Shown in pieces: positions 47,121 to 59,900 of a DNA stretch of 64,000 nt. The notes beneath the pieces are model-generated. The model had not been told where the DNA came from. It was given only the letters and a program-made list of their open reading frames with translations, and ran no database searches. How positions within the stretch are numbered: the first letter of the stretch is position 1; each line of letters starts with the position of its first letter. This DNA comes from Dermanyssus gallinae (lineage: Eukaryota > Arthropoda > Arachnida > Mesostigmata > Dermanyssidae). The translations under genes and the position numbers were made by a program. The DNA lies in contig QVRM01001444.1 in assembly GCA_003439945.1 (NCBI GenBank), positions 237,588-301,587 on the forward strand, read 5' to 3'.

Positions 47121-47743
47121 GTTGTGATATCAAGTTGAGGGCTTCTGCAACGTTTTCTTTATATTCTATTTAGTTTTGCAAAGAAGCCCCCTCAATTTTT
47201 TAATGCGATAGTATTCCCTATTGACCACGGAATCAGGTAGCAGATATTATGGAAGACGTTTCTTTTGCAGTCGAAAAAAAACAGTCAAAACAACCTTGGA
47301 AAATCAGTCAAAATGACCTTCACTGGGAGAATTAAGCTTGCCGTGATCGCAGATTTATTGCTCTTCTATTTTTGGTTTACGTATCATTAGTACATTTTCA
47401 CAGGCATTATATGACAAAAACTAAATTTAACGGCTCTCATAGCCGATTATCAATGCATGTGTTGGCATGCCTCTTGGCCTCGAGGTGCATTAAGAAAACT
47501 ATAAACACGAGGAGGTAGAGTCGCAGTTTCATAAATCACAGCAGAAATGTCGTAGAATAGAGTATAGGTTTAGATTGCAACGGCCCTTTTCGTGACCACA
47601 GACATTTACACATATGTATATACGTAAAAACCTTAGTTTTAACTGCATTGTCAAGTAAAGCACCTAACAGTAGTTACGGCTTGCTTAATATAAGGCCCTT
47701 GAAGAAAGCAATTTAGTAATTAAGTAGCACATGCATAAAGTAC
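47121..47743. other. Intronic or intergenic, nothing recognised
   Basis: It lies just 3' (minus strand) of the last exon found of the BAIAP3/Munc13-like gene. I could not find the expected last exon here. Confidence 0.5.
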
Positions 47744-47861
47744 CTGAGTTAGTGGTAGGAATGCCTCTCCTTCGAAATCGTTGCGCGTCATCATGTCATG
47801 ATCCATGACGGTGAAGCAAAGAAGTGCAACTTCTTGTCGACATTTATCCACCGTCACCGAA
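47744..47861 (-). CDS. Baiap3: BAIAP3/Munc13-4-like exon (C2, Ca2+ loop 3)
   Basis: Minus strand: TGTTTACAG|T and ACTCAG|GTACTT. It reads [39 protein letters not shown]. Loop 3 keeps Asp-His-Asp and the later Asp (NDF). It leaves in phase 0, so at least one more coding exon must follow. Confidence 0.93.
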
Positions 47862-48483
47862 CTGTAAACATCACAAAATTAATTAACAAAAATATATCAA
47901 GTAGCACACATAAAGACCGTTGCACTGCAATAGCGACCACCAAATTACTAACACTACAAGCATTAGTAACGACTTAAATTCGACATTTCGACAGTCAATA
48001 AACTATATATTATTGCTTCCGTTCATGCAGAGCTTTTGGCAATAGCCTAGCATACAAACTAGAAAATATGGCTGTATTTATAATCTATAAACAAGCACAT
48101 TGTAGATCCGATGTATGTGGCAACATGACGGAACGCTTTAATGGCGAGCGCAAAGGAAAGGCTATTACAAATCCGAGCCTCACGTAGGCTAGGTACATAC
48201 AATTCGAAGGTCTCATCGAAGAGCGGGTACAATGTCCTTTTCTGGACGCGAGTGCGATGTTGAGGGCAGTTCGGAAACAGGTGGCGAGGCTGCAGTTCAA
48301 CCAACACAAACGGGTCCGAATAGCCGTTCGGGTCGAGCGGTAGAAGATCTCGTGCGTTCATGACTGTGATGTAAAGAACAAGCATTAATCGCAGGCAAGC
48401 AGTGCATTCAAAACGTAAATAAATATATATACATATATATACACATGGATTTTTATTTTGGAGGATGTTACTAGATTGAAGCA

Positions 48484-48526
<43 letters not shown>

Positions 48527-49746
48527 CATATATATATTTTGTACATCATCTTCCATGACATAAATATGGTCATGCAGCATCCTGCATTTGCAGAATCCCC
48601 CTTGAATCCCCCTCGTTTTGCTACTCGCCGTTTACTTTGAGCACGTCTGGAAACTTTAGTACTTAGTCTCGAAGTCAGCTAGGTCCCCAGTTTCTGAATT
48701 AAGATATCTGATTACCTGCCAGATCTGTTGAGACTTTAGACCTACTCGGTAGAAACTTATTTTGGAGAGAAGACCGAGCTTCGCATGCCAAACGGGCGTA
48801 TTAAACAGACGGCCAAGCGCTTCGTTCCATCGATTTTCCGAAGAGGCACCGCCACAGTCCTCGGCAAGAAGTACGCATCGCAATACTCTCTACCGCGCAC
48901 CTCAGAAGGAGTGTCAACGTCGCAGGGGAGCCGTTTCGGCAATTTTGAGAAAGGGTTAGCCGAGATGCATTAGCCGTTGACATGCTGAGGTAAAAGCTCG
49001 GTTGGTAGTGCAACAATGTCCCATTTTTTGTTCTCACGACTTCCGGTTGAAGGAGAATGTGGCTAAGATCTCCACTTCCCTTTTTTAGTTAAATCTTCGC
49101 AGGCGCTAATTGTTAATCTTCGGTCCTGCACGCGTACGCGGAACACGGATTTATCAGCAAAACTTTTACAATCCAGCCAGATTGTGGGACAGCGGCACTC
49201 TAACGGGTTAACGCTGATTGCCTTCAAGGGAGGAAGACCCTTGTTTGGGAGGGTATCGTGGTTAGCTTATTAACGTCTTCTATGGTTGGTCTCTACGGGA
49301 CATTTAATCTCAGCTACACCGCCATGCTCACCGACAGAGAACAAGCTTTATAGATATATCCAGGACCTTGATGGATTTACCAGTTGCCCCATATGGTCGC
49401 ATTCAAAACACTTGGAGGACTAGGGGTTGTATTGCGCGAGTTTTATACAGAGCTTTTGCAGCCATTGAAGTAGCAATTTTTGCCTCTAATGACCCTCTTT
49501 CGCGGCCTAGCAAAATAATGCATCAACGACACTGATCACTATTCTCGTAGGGTTGATATACAATTTATAACAAAGATGCGCTGAATCTAGACATTTTCAG
49601 AAGACACGAATGCACGCCTGCTAGCGACAATTTTCTGTCTACCAATACTCTGTAGTCGGATGTCTATGGTATGAGCGAAACTGAGCTTTAGTATCTGTTT
49701 TTCGTATATGTTTAGCTTATTATGCATACACGTTTCCTCCTTTTAA

Positions 49747-49822
<76 letters not shown>

Positions 49823-49887
49823 CGCTATGTGACACATTGTGATAACAGACAACATGGACAAATAAATTTGCCGGCGGGCTATGTCGG

Positions 49888-49922
<35 letters not shown>

Positions 49923-49962
49923 CACCTTTACCTTTATTTCACTCATATTGAGTATAAACGTT

Positions 49963-50005
<43 letters not shown>

Positions 50006-53000
50006 GATGCCGTACCATCGACTGTAAGCGAATCGGCCGAGGCGTTGTAGAACGTTCGCACGGTGAGGTAGCCATAAGGGTTGGCACCAGTCGACGCGCC
50101 GCTGGCAGTCGTTGAAATGCCCATTGCCGTTCCCGCGCTTGTCGCTTGACTTTGGCGCCGCTGCTCCTCGAGTCGCTGTAGGCAGTACATCTCGATCAGG
50201 TACTGCGTGTCGGCCTTGTGCAACTTTAGCAGACGATCGAGATCCTGCCCATTCGGCACGCAGAAGAAAATTATGAGACAGACAGTTCGCGACACATCGA
50301 CAGCGACGACAAAAAAAACAGGACTCGACTCAACTAGAATATGCCCAACATGGCCAGAAGTTACGCCATACATACGAGAGAGAGAGAGGGAGAGAGAGGT
50401 GAAGTTTAAGGGAAGGAACGGATGCGTATCGAACAGCGCGCTTAAGCCGTTATCCCTAACTAAATGGGTATGTTGTTATTAGCACTATAAATGCGATAAA
50501 GGGTGGTATCATCACTTGTTGTTGTTTTTGTTGTTACTGCTGTTGCTGATGCTGCTGCTGTTGTTGTTATTGTTGCCGTTGTTGTCATGCTACCGCTCTA
50601 GAACAGCTGCTGGGTTTCCCTTTAGCGCAACGCCTCCGGTAACAGAATGTACATACATTTGCTATATTCGTTTAAGCATGCTTAGGCGATTGGCTTTTGA
50701 AGATGACTCTGAGGCGTACTGTGAACTTCGGTACCTAGGTCTAGTACCACTCGCTGGATCGTTCACCCCCCGCCCGCCAAGCTTCTCGAGGTATGCTGTA
50801 TTATTGCAAAGTTCCACCAAAGAGCTCCTGAGATTTAATGAAGGCTATGTCCTCCCCTCTTCCCTCTTTCATCTTCTGCTTTCCTAGCTATCTCGCTTTC
50901 TAATTTTGCCCCTCGACATCAGAGTATTTATCCCGCTTCTCTTATGCCTAAGTGTATATATATATATATACAGTTAGGCACAACAAATAGCGGTGTACAT
51001 ATATACTACGTTCAATTTTGCTTACAACCATTTCTCGTGCCACTAAAAATACCCATTAAATGAGGCAATAATTGGTGCCGGTATCAATGCAGTTTGAACA
51101 AGATCTTCAATCTTCAAAGGCTTTTTGGCAACGCATTTGTTTCTACCACTCCGCTAACGAAACCCTTCGAATTGTAAAATAATCGCCAAGCTAGTGATGT
51201 CCTTTCGGAGCGTCCTCGAAAGCAGCAAAAGCGTACAGGTGTATGCCCAAAAGCAAATCAACAATACTTTTTAGAATAAAAATATCCTAATTAAGTAATA
51301 TAGGTCAAATTGAGGGGCAATCCCATCGCAAGCCGTAGCTTACAACATCGAAGGTTAGTTATTAAGTGACTTATAAGCAGTTTGTAGTTGATGACTGATT
51401 GAGCTATCGCATATAGAGGGGTTCCTACGATGAATGGTGGCAACATGGCTAGTTACAACATAACCATTCATTCGATTAATTCACGTTTTTTCTCCGATAA
51501 AACGTCGCGACACAAAGACAGCAAGACCCCCTATCGAAGCAGACAAGTCTACGGGTTAAGTACAACGTTTATTACAAAGATGTATGCAATATAATAAAAC
51601 ACAACCATAGGGATCTCAATACATACATGCATACATACATATATATATATACGCGTATGTTTATCGTCACACAAAATAGCAGGTGTCATATGTGCACAGT
51701 GGAGGAACTGGAATTGAAGGTCAATGTTGTCATTATTATTATTATTTCTGTTGTCGCTATTGCTGTTTGTTTGTTTGTTTTTTGAGCAGGCTTTTCGTCG
51801 TCACTGGTCTTCCGAGTGGACCTCAAGTTGCTGTTGCTGCTGCCGCTGCCGCTGCTGCTTTTGTGCTAAGGTCGTCCCGAGTTGCTCCATGTACGGACGA
51901 CGCATCGCAGATTAAGGAAGTGCCGCAACGCTGACGTACAAACTAAGCTTGACTGCTCAAAACCGAGCAGTTCTATCATTCGCAGCCGCTCTACAGGCTT
52001 TGAACTCGTCCTATTCACTGGTACACTCTGCTGCACCGCTACGTGAGTGCATTCTCAGTCGCTCCTATACCGCCAATCGCCAATACCAATGTATCTAGGT
52101 AGCTGTCATTTTTTTGTTACTAATTCAGCTGGCCGCTTCCGGTCGACTCACACCTGACAACAACAACACCTGAGGTTTCACTTGAGGCTGTCCCATTGGC
52201 ACATTGCAGTAGACCACAGATCTATCTGAAACTGCAGGTGCTGCAGAGACTTCTCAATGTGACACTCAGCGTCGGCGTTCGCCGAACTCCTCGAAGTTTG
52301 GCGGCCCATTACGTTCGAGCCGCTTGCTGAATCGATTGGTCGATTGAGTGGCGCTGAGAGAGAGAGAGAGAGAGATACAGAGTAATCCAGTGATCGGCGC
52401 TCACTGTTGCTGCTGCTGCTGTTGCTGCTAACTAGTCCTAGACTCGTTGTTGCTGACGGATTCCTTAGCGGCTGGCGCCCCGAGCGGCCGGAGCTGGCTG
52501 TTGATTGACGGATTGTACTCGAGCTCCTCGTCCGTGAAGCTGAACAGGTCGGGCAGCGGCACCGCATTGGGCAGGCAACAGCCCGGCTGGCGGAGCTCGT
52601 CGAAGAACGGATCGGCCAGCGCGTCCCACGCTTTCGGCCGGTCGCACGGCGCGTACCGAAGCAGGTGGCGGAGCAGCGACACGCTCGGCTGGGACGCTCG
52701 CCGCTCGAGCACCGAGTCCATGTCGCGGCTCGAGCAGCGCGGCAGCGCGTCGTCGTTCCGGATGCCGAGCAGCGCGGCCTCCTGTCGCGTCGGCGAGCCC
52801 AGGACGGCGAGGATGCGGCTGATCTGGTCGACCGTGCTGTCGCCGCGGAACAGCGGCGTCAGCCGCACCATCTCGGCGAAACAGCAGCCCGCCGACCACA
52901 TGTCGATGGCGCACGTGTAGTCGCGGCTGCCGAACAGCAGCTCGGGCGCCCGGTACCACCGCGAGCAGATGTACGACGTGTTCGACACGCCGTCGGTGAG

Positions 53001-56000
53001 CACCTTGGCCGAGCCGAAGTCGCACAGCTTGAGGGTGCCCTTCGACACGTCGACGAGGATGTTCATCGGCTTGAGGTCGCGGTGCGCGATGGCCCGGTGG
53101 TGCATGAACGCCAGACCCCGAAAGATCTGGTAGAGGAAGCAGCGGTAGAGCACGGGCTGGATGAGCGTCCGGTCGCGTCGGTGGCGCGAGATGACGCTGT
53201 GCAGACTCTCGGGCATCCAGTCCATGATGAGCTTCTGCCGGCTGCCCAGCTGACAGACGCCCACCGTGCAGTAGTAGCGCAGGCGGACGAGGTTGACGTG
53301 GCGCATCATCTTCATCATGCCGATCTCGCGCACCTTGCCGCGCTTCCGACACTTGAGCACCTTCATCGCGAGCAGCCTCTCGTCCTCCGCCGGCTGGTCG
53401 GTCTCGATCTTGTAGACGGTGCCGAACGTCCCGCGGCCGATCTCCTCGATGACCCGGTAGCGAAACCGGACGCCGGACGATGTCGACACCGACTCGACCA
53501 GCATCTCGTGCCAGTCGGCACCTTCATCGGTGCTCCCGCTGATTTTCAGGTTTTCGCTTTCTTTACGAACGTGCTTGCTTTTCGGCTGTGACTCGGTCCC
53601 CGATTTCGATAGTCTCTTTCTGCACCAAGACCTTAACCGTGGCAAGATACTAATATCTCGCCTCCGGCCCATATCACGGTCCCAAATTTACGAGAAGGTT
53701 CGTTGTCATCGACGAGTGACGACCGGCCGGCCACGTTTCGCAACATTGTGACATCAATATTGACCAATAGTACGTGCGGTCAGTACACACGTAGAGTACG
53801 ACCAGTGTTAGCTATTACGACGGTGCTAACGACGGTCGACAAGACACACCCGTACGCACTGAAGAAGTCCATTCGTCCAGCGGTGGCATAATGTTTTAAT
53901 GCATCGGAATGACGCCCTACTTTTTGTTTTTGTGGAGAGCTGTAATCGTAGTAACAACAACGTCTACTCTACTCATGAGGAATCAAATAAAAATCCCAGT
54001 GAATGGCAGCTTCTGTTCGAACAACGTCCAACGTAACATGACAAATGCTTTGTTTACAAGTAAAAGGGCAAAACGACCCAGGTTTCCGATAGATCCGTTG
54101 ACAGTTCCGAATACAGTGGCAAATAAACGTGAGTTTAACAAACGGTAAAGAGGTGTTTGTCAGTGTGTGCACATTTGGTCAAGTGTTGGTCCTAAAACTA
54201 ACGTAATGGGCTCGAGATGGGAAACAGGCGTTAAAGTCACAGCTTGTGGGCTTCGGACGCTGTTGACTCTAATGTTGAAAAAGTGCTCCAGAAGTACAGC
54301 AATTGATGAAACGCGCTTTAATTTTGTTGTAAAAGGCAGAGGCCAAAGATGGGTTTTTCTCTCTTCTCTCTAATGAAAAGGCTCTTAGAGTTGGCTAAAA
54401 GAGCCTTTCCATTGGGGAAGTCCTACAAAAGTCCTTGTTTTGGAATGTATCTGTCTTGTTTTAGCGCTCTTTACTAATTATCGGTACTTAGTAAAATAGG
54501 GCTTTCACAGAGGTGCACGAAACAGAACTCTGGGTAGCAAGGATAACCTGTACAGCCGGACGTAAACATCGAGGTCTCTGATAGTGAAGTTTGTCAGGCA
54601 TTGAATAGTGACAACAAGCCAGGTTGAGGACCTGTCTAAATCTGTGATATGCCGAAGCCTAGTAATATGCCAAAGCCTAGTAATATGCCGACCGAAATAA
54701 AGACGAACATGACAGTAAAAGGAAATTAGAAAGACCCATAATACGTTCAGACATCGTTCAGACATCGAAATGAAATAAGTGTTATTTATAAAATTATAAC
54801 ATATCAAAAAGCCTATCAAATTAAAAACGTAGATCTATTTTGGATTCGCCGTGGAGATGGACACGCACGTAGAGGAGGTTTCGCTGCTAATCTCCAGAAT
54901 CGCAGAGATCCGGGGTCCATCATCGTCTGCGCAATGGGACTCTGCCGTCTCCGATAAGCCAAGCTCCTCCACTCGACGAGAACAAACCCAGGCGGCAACC
55001 GGGTTCAGAGCTGGCCCGGTATAATCCCACAACAAGCGCAGAGTGGAACACGCTACACACGGAACGACGAGACCCAAAAGCTCAACAAAAGCAGAGAAGA
55101 CTGAACGACCCAGACCGGTAGTCTTTATAGAAGAATATGGCTCACTAGGGTGAGTGAACCACACGCAGACGGTGTTCTCAACGGAAGAAGGTTCTCGAGT
55201 TGCTTCCGGGCAGTTCGAACCATGGCGTACATGATCCGTTTTACGAGCTGTAGCCGCAGAACAGCCGCAAAGGAAATTGACACAATTGCAAGCTTTGCTT
55301 TAAACTGAAATTCGCCGTCTTGATGCAAAGCACTACCGAAAGCAAGTGACCTTATCTACCGCCAACGCTTTATTGACCAGAAAGGTCTGACACACTGCAG
55401 ATCACGCCCAGACAGACTGGAACTACTGGCTTACAAAAAGTTCCCAATTATTTCGGGACAAGATCAGTGTGTGAATTTGTTTACTCGGAGCATACACCCT
55501 TGCAAGAGTCTACACTAAAGCGGCGTCGCGGCACTTTTTCACAAATATTCGGGGCCTGATCTTGCATGCTTGCAGAGTAGTGAGGAAGCGTATGGCAAAT
55601 TGTGGGTAAGATTTAGAGTATTGCCGGCAGCATAGACGAAGCTTCAAAAAGCAAAGGAAGCAAAACATTTTTTCAGGTTTACAGGTGCGTACCTAGGTCG
55701 GAGGTAAAATATACTGCAGGGACGTAAACGAAAATGGGCGGAAATATTGTAGTACTACTATTAAATTGTGCTGACACAAGGGCGACCCATTTATATAATA
55801 CGATAACTGGTCTCCGACCAAACTGCATAGGAATTTTTTCATTGGCACTTAGGACTGGTCTTAGCTGGTTTCGACAAAGAGTTCAGATACTCTCAGCCCG
55901 AGTATTTTAGATACTCGAGCGTTGCCGTAGGAAGAGTCTGAGGTTGGCTTTGACCTCGAAGCCAATACAGGCAATACCACTTGCGGTGCACAGCGTATGT

Positions 56001-56932
56001 CTACTAAAAGACTCGTCCTCTTCCAAAGCATACTGGCCCCTATGCTGTATCATCTCTCGATGCGGCAGAGAAACTGCACAACCAAAACAGCAACGAATCA
56101 AATTCTCAGGCGCCCAATTTGCCTTTTATATCAGCTGTCGAAGGCAATTCAAAATACCCCACAGACATGGTACTAATACAATCACCGCCGAACGAAGAGA
56201 CGCTTAAGAACTAAGATCGTCGCTTCCGGCAGGAGTATGACGAACACACTGCTCTGCGCCTATGCTAAAAGGTAACTGTCAGCCGCTTTATCTCGAAACA
56301 AAGGCCATATTATCGAGCCAGCAAGCGACAAAGCTGTGATAGTATGTATTGCACTTCTATTAACACGATAGCACGTGTATACGATGTGTGTTTTCTCGTA
56401 TGGTGGTACCAGCGCGCTTTATGTTGGGGCGACAACGGAAGATGTGCAGAAGAGTGAAACAGTCTCTAATTACAGCCCAAAAGATGGCGGTTTTTTGTGC
56501 AACACTGTTGATCTACCCACCAGTTCCCGGCGCCAATTGTTGCTATAGGGGCACGTTCCCGATAAGTGCAGTGAGCGAATGTATGTTCATGTTGGGTAGC
56601 GAAAGGGAGCCTTCTACTTCACCCTCGGTCGCTACCGATTTATTTGGGCCTCGCTCGCGACAGCACTCATGCCACGTCGCCGAACTTATTTGCAAGATTA
56701 GACCACGTAGCCAATCAATGACAGGGACAAGGAGTTTCTCGTTGATGCGTTCAGCACCAGGTCCTCAGCGGCAGCGAGTTAAGCGGCTACAACCCCTGCC
56801 AGTATCACATTACGACGAAGTAACGCGAAAAAGTCTGATTGGGCCCTCTGCGGAGATTGCCAACACCGTAGCGGGCGATTTATCGACAAAAACACGGGCA
56901 GCAACAACAACAACAAAACAGCAACAAGGACG

Positions 56933-56996
<64 letters not shown>

Positions 56997-59900
56997 CGAC
57001 AACAACGACAACAACAACAACAACAACAACCTCGGATAACGTTTTAGAAGAGTGCACATCTTATAACCCTCTAAAAGTACGCGCGTGTAAAATTCACCTC
57101 GAACTTGTGTTTGAAAGCATTTACGCATTGCCTACGGCCTGTGGGTATTATGACACAAGTTGCTACGGCGGCTATCAATTCTACACTTAGAGGCTTCTGG
57201 CTAACTCGCAGGCAGGAGAATAGCAGAAGAAATGCGGGGCCAATCTTGCACAAAATTGATAGAATAGGCAACGAGAACAACCTCTGCAAGATGGATGCAC
57301 GTAGAAGTGAGCTGACGCACAATGAGATACACCTTGCTTTCTATTCACTGTATAATATTACATCATGCCCAAGAAGTGGCACTAAATAACACTTCACCAC
57401 CTTCAGGCGCAAACCGCGGCTGACAAGGCTAGACTACGAGCTTGATTCGATCCGATGAGTGGCAAGTGGCTTCAGGCCCTCCCCTCGCCGCAACTAGGTA
57501 CGATGCTGGACAATAACACACTCCACATCGTGTCTGGTCTGCGGCTTGGGGAGACGGTCTGTGCCGCTCATCCTTGCAGCCGGTGTCGGTTCCCCGTAAC
57601 AACATCAGGGGAACACGCTCTATCGTGCCGATACAGCGCCGGCCGCCACCCACGACACTATGCAATAAACGACGTCGTCTGTCGTGTGTACTACATAGTG
57701 CATAGGTGCCGGCTGTGAAAGAGCCACTAGGACTCAGCGCCAATAGTGGGTTACGACCGGACGGTAAAACTCTAACCCCTTGGGAAAGAGGTCGCCTACT
57801 TGTATGGGATGTTACCGTGTCGTGTACATTGGCCAGCAACTACGTCGCTCGAACAAGCCAGAAAGCTGGTGCTTCTGCTTGTCTTGCGGAGGACCGCAAG
57901 TTAGCGAAATACAGAGAACTGAATCCACAGTTTATCGCCCAGCCAATTGCCATAGAAACTTACGGACCATGGGTGAAGAAACGTAAAAATTTTTCAAGGA
58001 TCTGGGAAAAAGACTGAACGCAGTCACAAGGAATCCTCGTTCTGGAGAGTTCCTACTGCAGCGAGTATCGATCGAGCTTCAGCGGGGAAACGCGGCGTCA
58101 GTCGAAAGGTCCCTTCCCTCCGCCGAAGGGTTCCCTCAGATCCCGTAGAAAAAGATATGTTCTTAATACAATTTTAATTAAATAGTATTAAGAACATATA
58201 TTTGCTTGTAGAACAAGTACAATACACTTGCACTTGAGTATTTTTATGCATCGTCGCCTTTATCACCTTCTGACGTGTAAGCACATCATGGCCGGCAAAC
58301 AAATGGCCGGGATAACTGTCTGTAATGGTTGCAGAGGTGAAAGGCTTTGCCACTAAGCCATCTTGCTCGGTATATGACACACCTCTCGCATTTTGACTAA
58401 TTTTAGAATAAATAAGAACATCTGTATATTGCGTTATATATTTAATTATTTTCCCTCGCATCGTCTTGTAGATATTAAATCAAATTGTCCATGTTTTCTT
58501 TCTGTCGTGGCTCTTATTTCAAAAGATCGCTGCAACGTTTTATTAGACTATATCCAAGTACAATGTTTTGTATTTATGGTTAGTTAATTTATGATTAGTT
58601 GGAAATAATTATATTATATTTATTTGTATGTTAATGATTTGTGATGACGGTCTTGCACTTGCGGATACGGGCATAGTTGTCTTTTCTGTTTTCTGCTACT
58701 GACTATGTACAACCTAATGTAGTATATCTATGTATACCAATGAGATGTATGTCAATCATAAATTTGTCGTTGATAGCAAATTATGTTCGGTTCCTTAAAA
58801 GGATCATTTTATTCCAAAGTAGAAAGCAGTGCACATCCTTTAAGGCAATACTTTTCAGCAAGATCCTATATATACACGCTCCGTGTGTTGATTACATTGA
58901 ACATTTTGCACATTAATTGCGGTTGCAATTTTTGAATAGTTCCGAGTATCTTAAATTCAGCGTCGTCTAAAGGCCTCAAAATGTGGACCATACGGCCAGA
59001 CAAAGTGTCTGTGCTCTATTTTTGAGCTACTTTCCTGCAATATATTTTTCTGCATAGTTTCTCTAGCTGACGCTTGTCTTGTTTGTGCCCAGGACTCCAC
59101 ACAGGAGATTGAATGTCATGATCCTTAAGTCCATTGTAGTTCGATGCTTGGAAAGTATCTCTCCACCACGAGTAAAAGTTATTTAAAACACTTTTGTTGC
59201 ATCCTTACGATATGACGAAGAACAAGAGTATACTCCTGATCATTGACGACCGGGTTCAAACTATTGTATGGAATGTTAGGTTTATTTTATTCTTAGAAAA
59301 TATTCGATACAATTGTGCATAAATTAGTTACACCGTTGTGGCAGACGTGTGTTTAGCACACGCGAACTACTACTACTTATTAGTTACTACTATGTATGTA
59401 TGTGTACGCTCAGGCACACACATACATACATAGTAGTTACAGGACCTGACAAGCGATACGTCTCGAAACAGGAAGGCGTTTAGTTCAACCCTTTACCCTA
59501 CGTATAGTCGTCAAGATAGGTGCTGAAAAGTAGCCAAAGTTCGCCATTTTGCTTCGAGAGAACAACCGGGAAACGGCAATGACTCAGCTACTGTTGTTCA
59601 GCGAGGAACGTTTTCTCATCCGAAACGAAATGCCCTCGGCATTATTCCCGCGTTATTGAGGCTAAAGCACTAGGATTTCGACGACAATGTGGCACTAGGA
59701 TTAGGTCCAATTCGACTCCATACGCTACGCCTCCGCTTCTCGGCACAACACGAGTCGAGTGGGGTGGAGTGGGGAAAGGTGGGGTGGAGTGAGGAAAGGC
59801 GCGGGGGGGGGGGGGAGTGGCTAGAGCTGCCGTTAGTTAATTACGGCTGTCGACAGAAGCGGTAACCAGCACGCTTGTTAATTAGCTATGACAGCCAGGC

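Noticed and set aside
52465..53591. Long frames overlapping the kinase gene (308 codons plus strand, 295 codons minus strand)
   Set aside because: They are out of frame or antisense to a clear kinase with all family motifs. Explained by high GC.
56388..57047. 219-codon plus-strand frame with a polyGln end
   Set aside because: No conserved domain in the first 170 codons and the end is a CAA microsatellite. No splice or polyA support.
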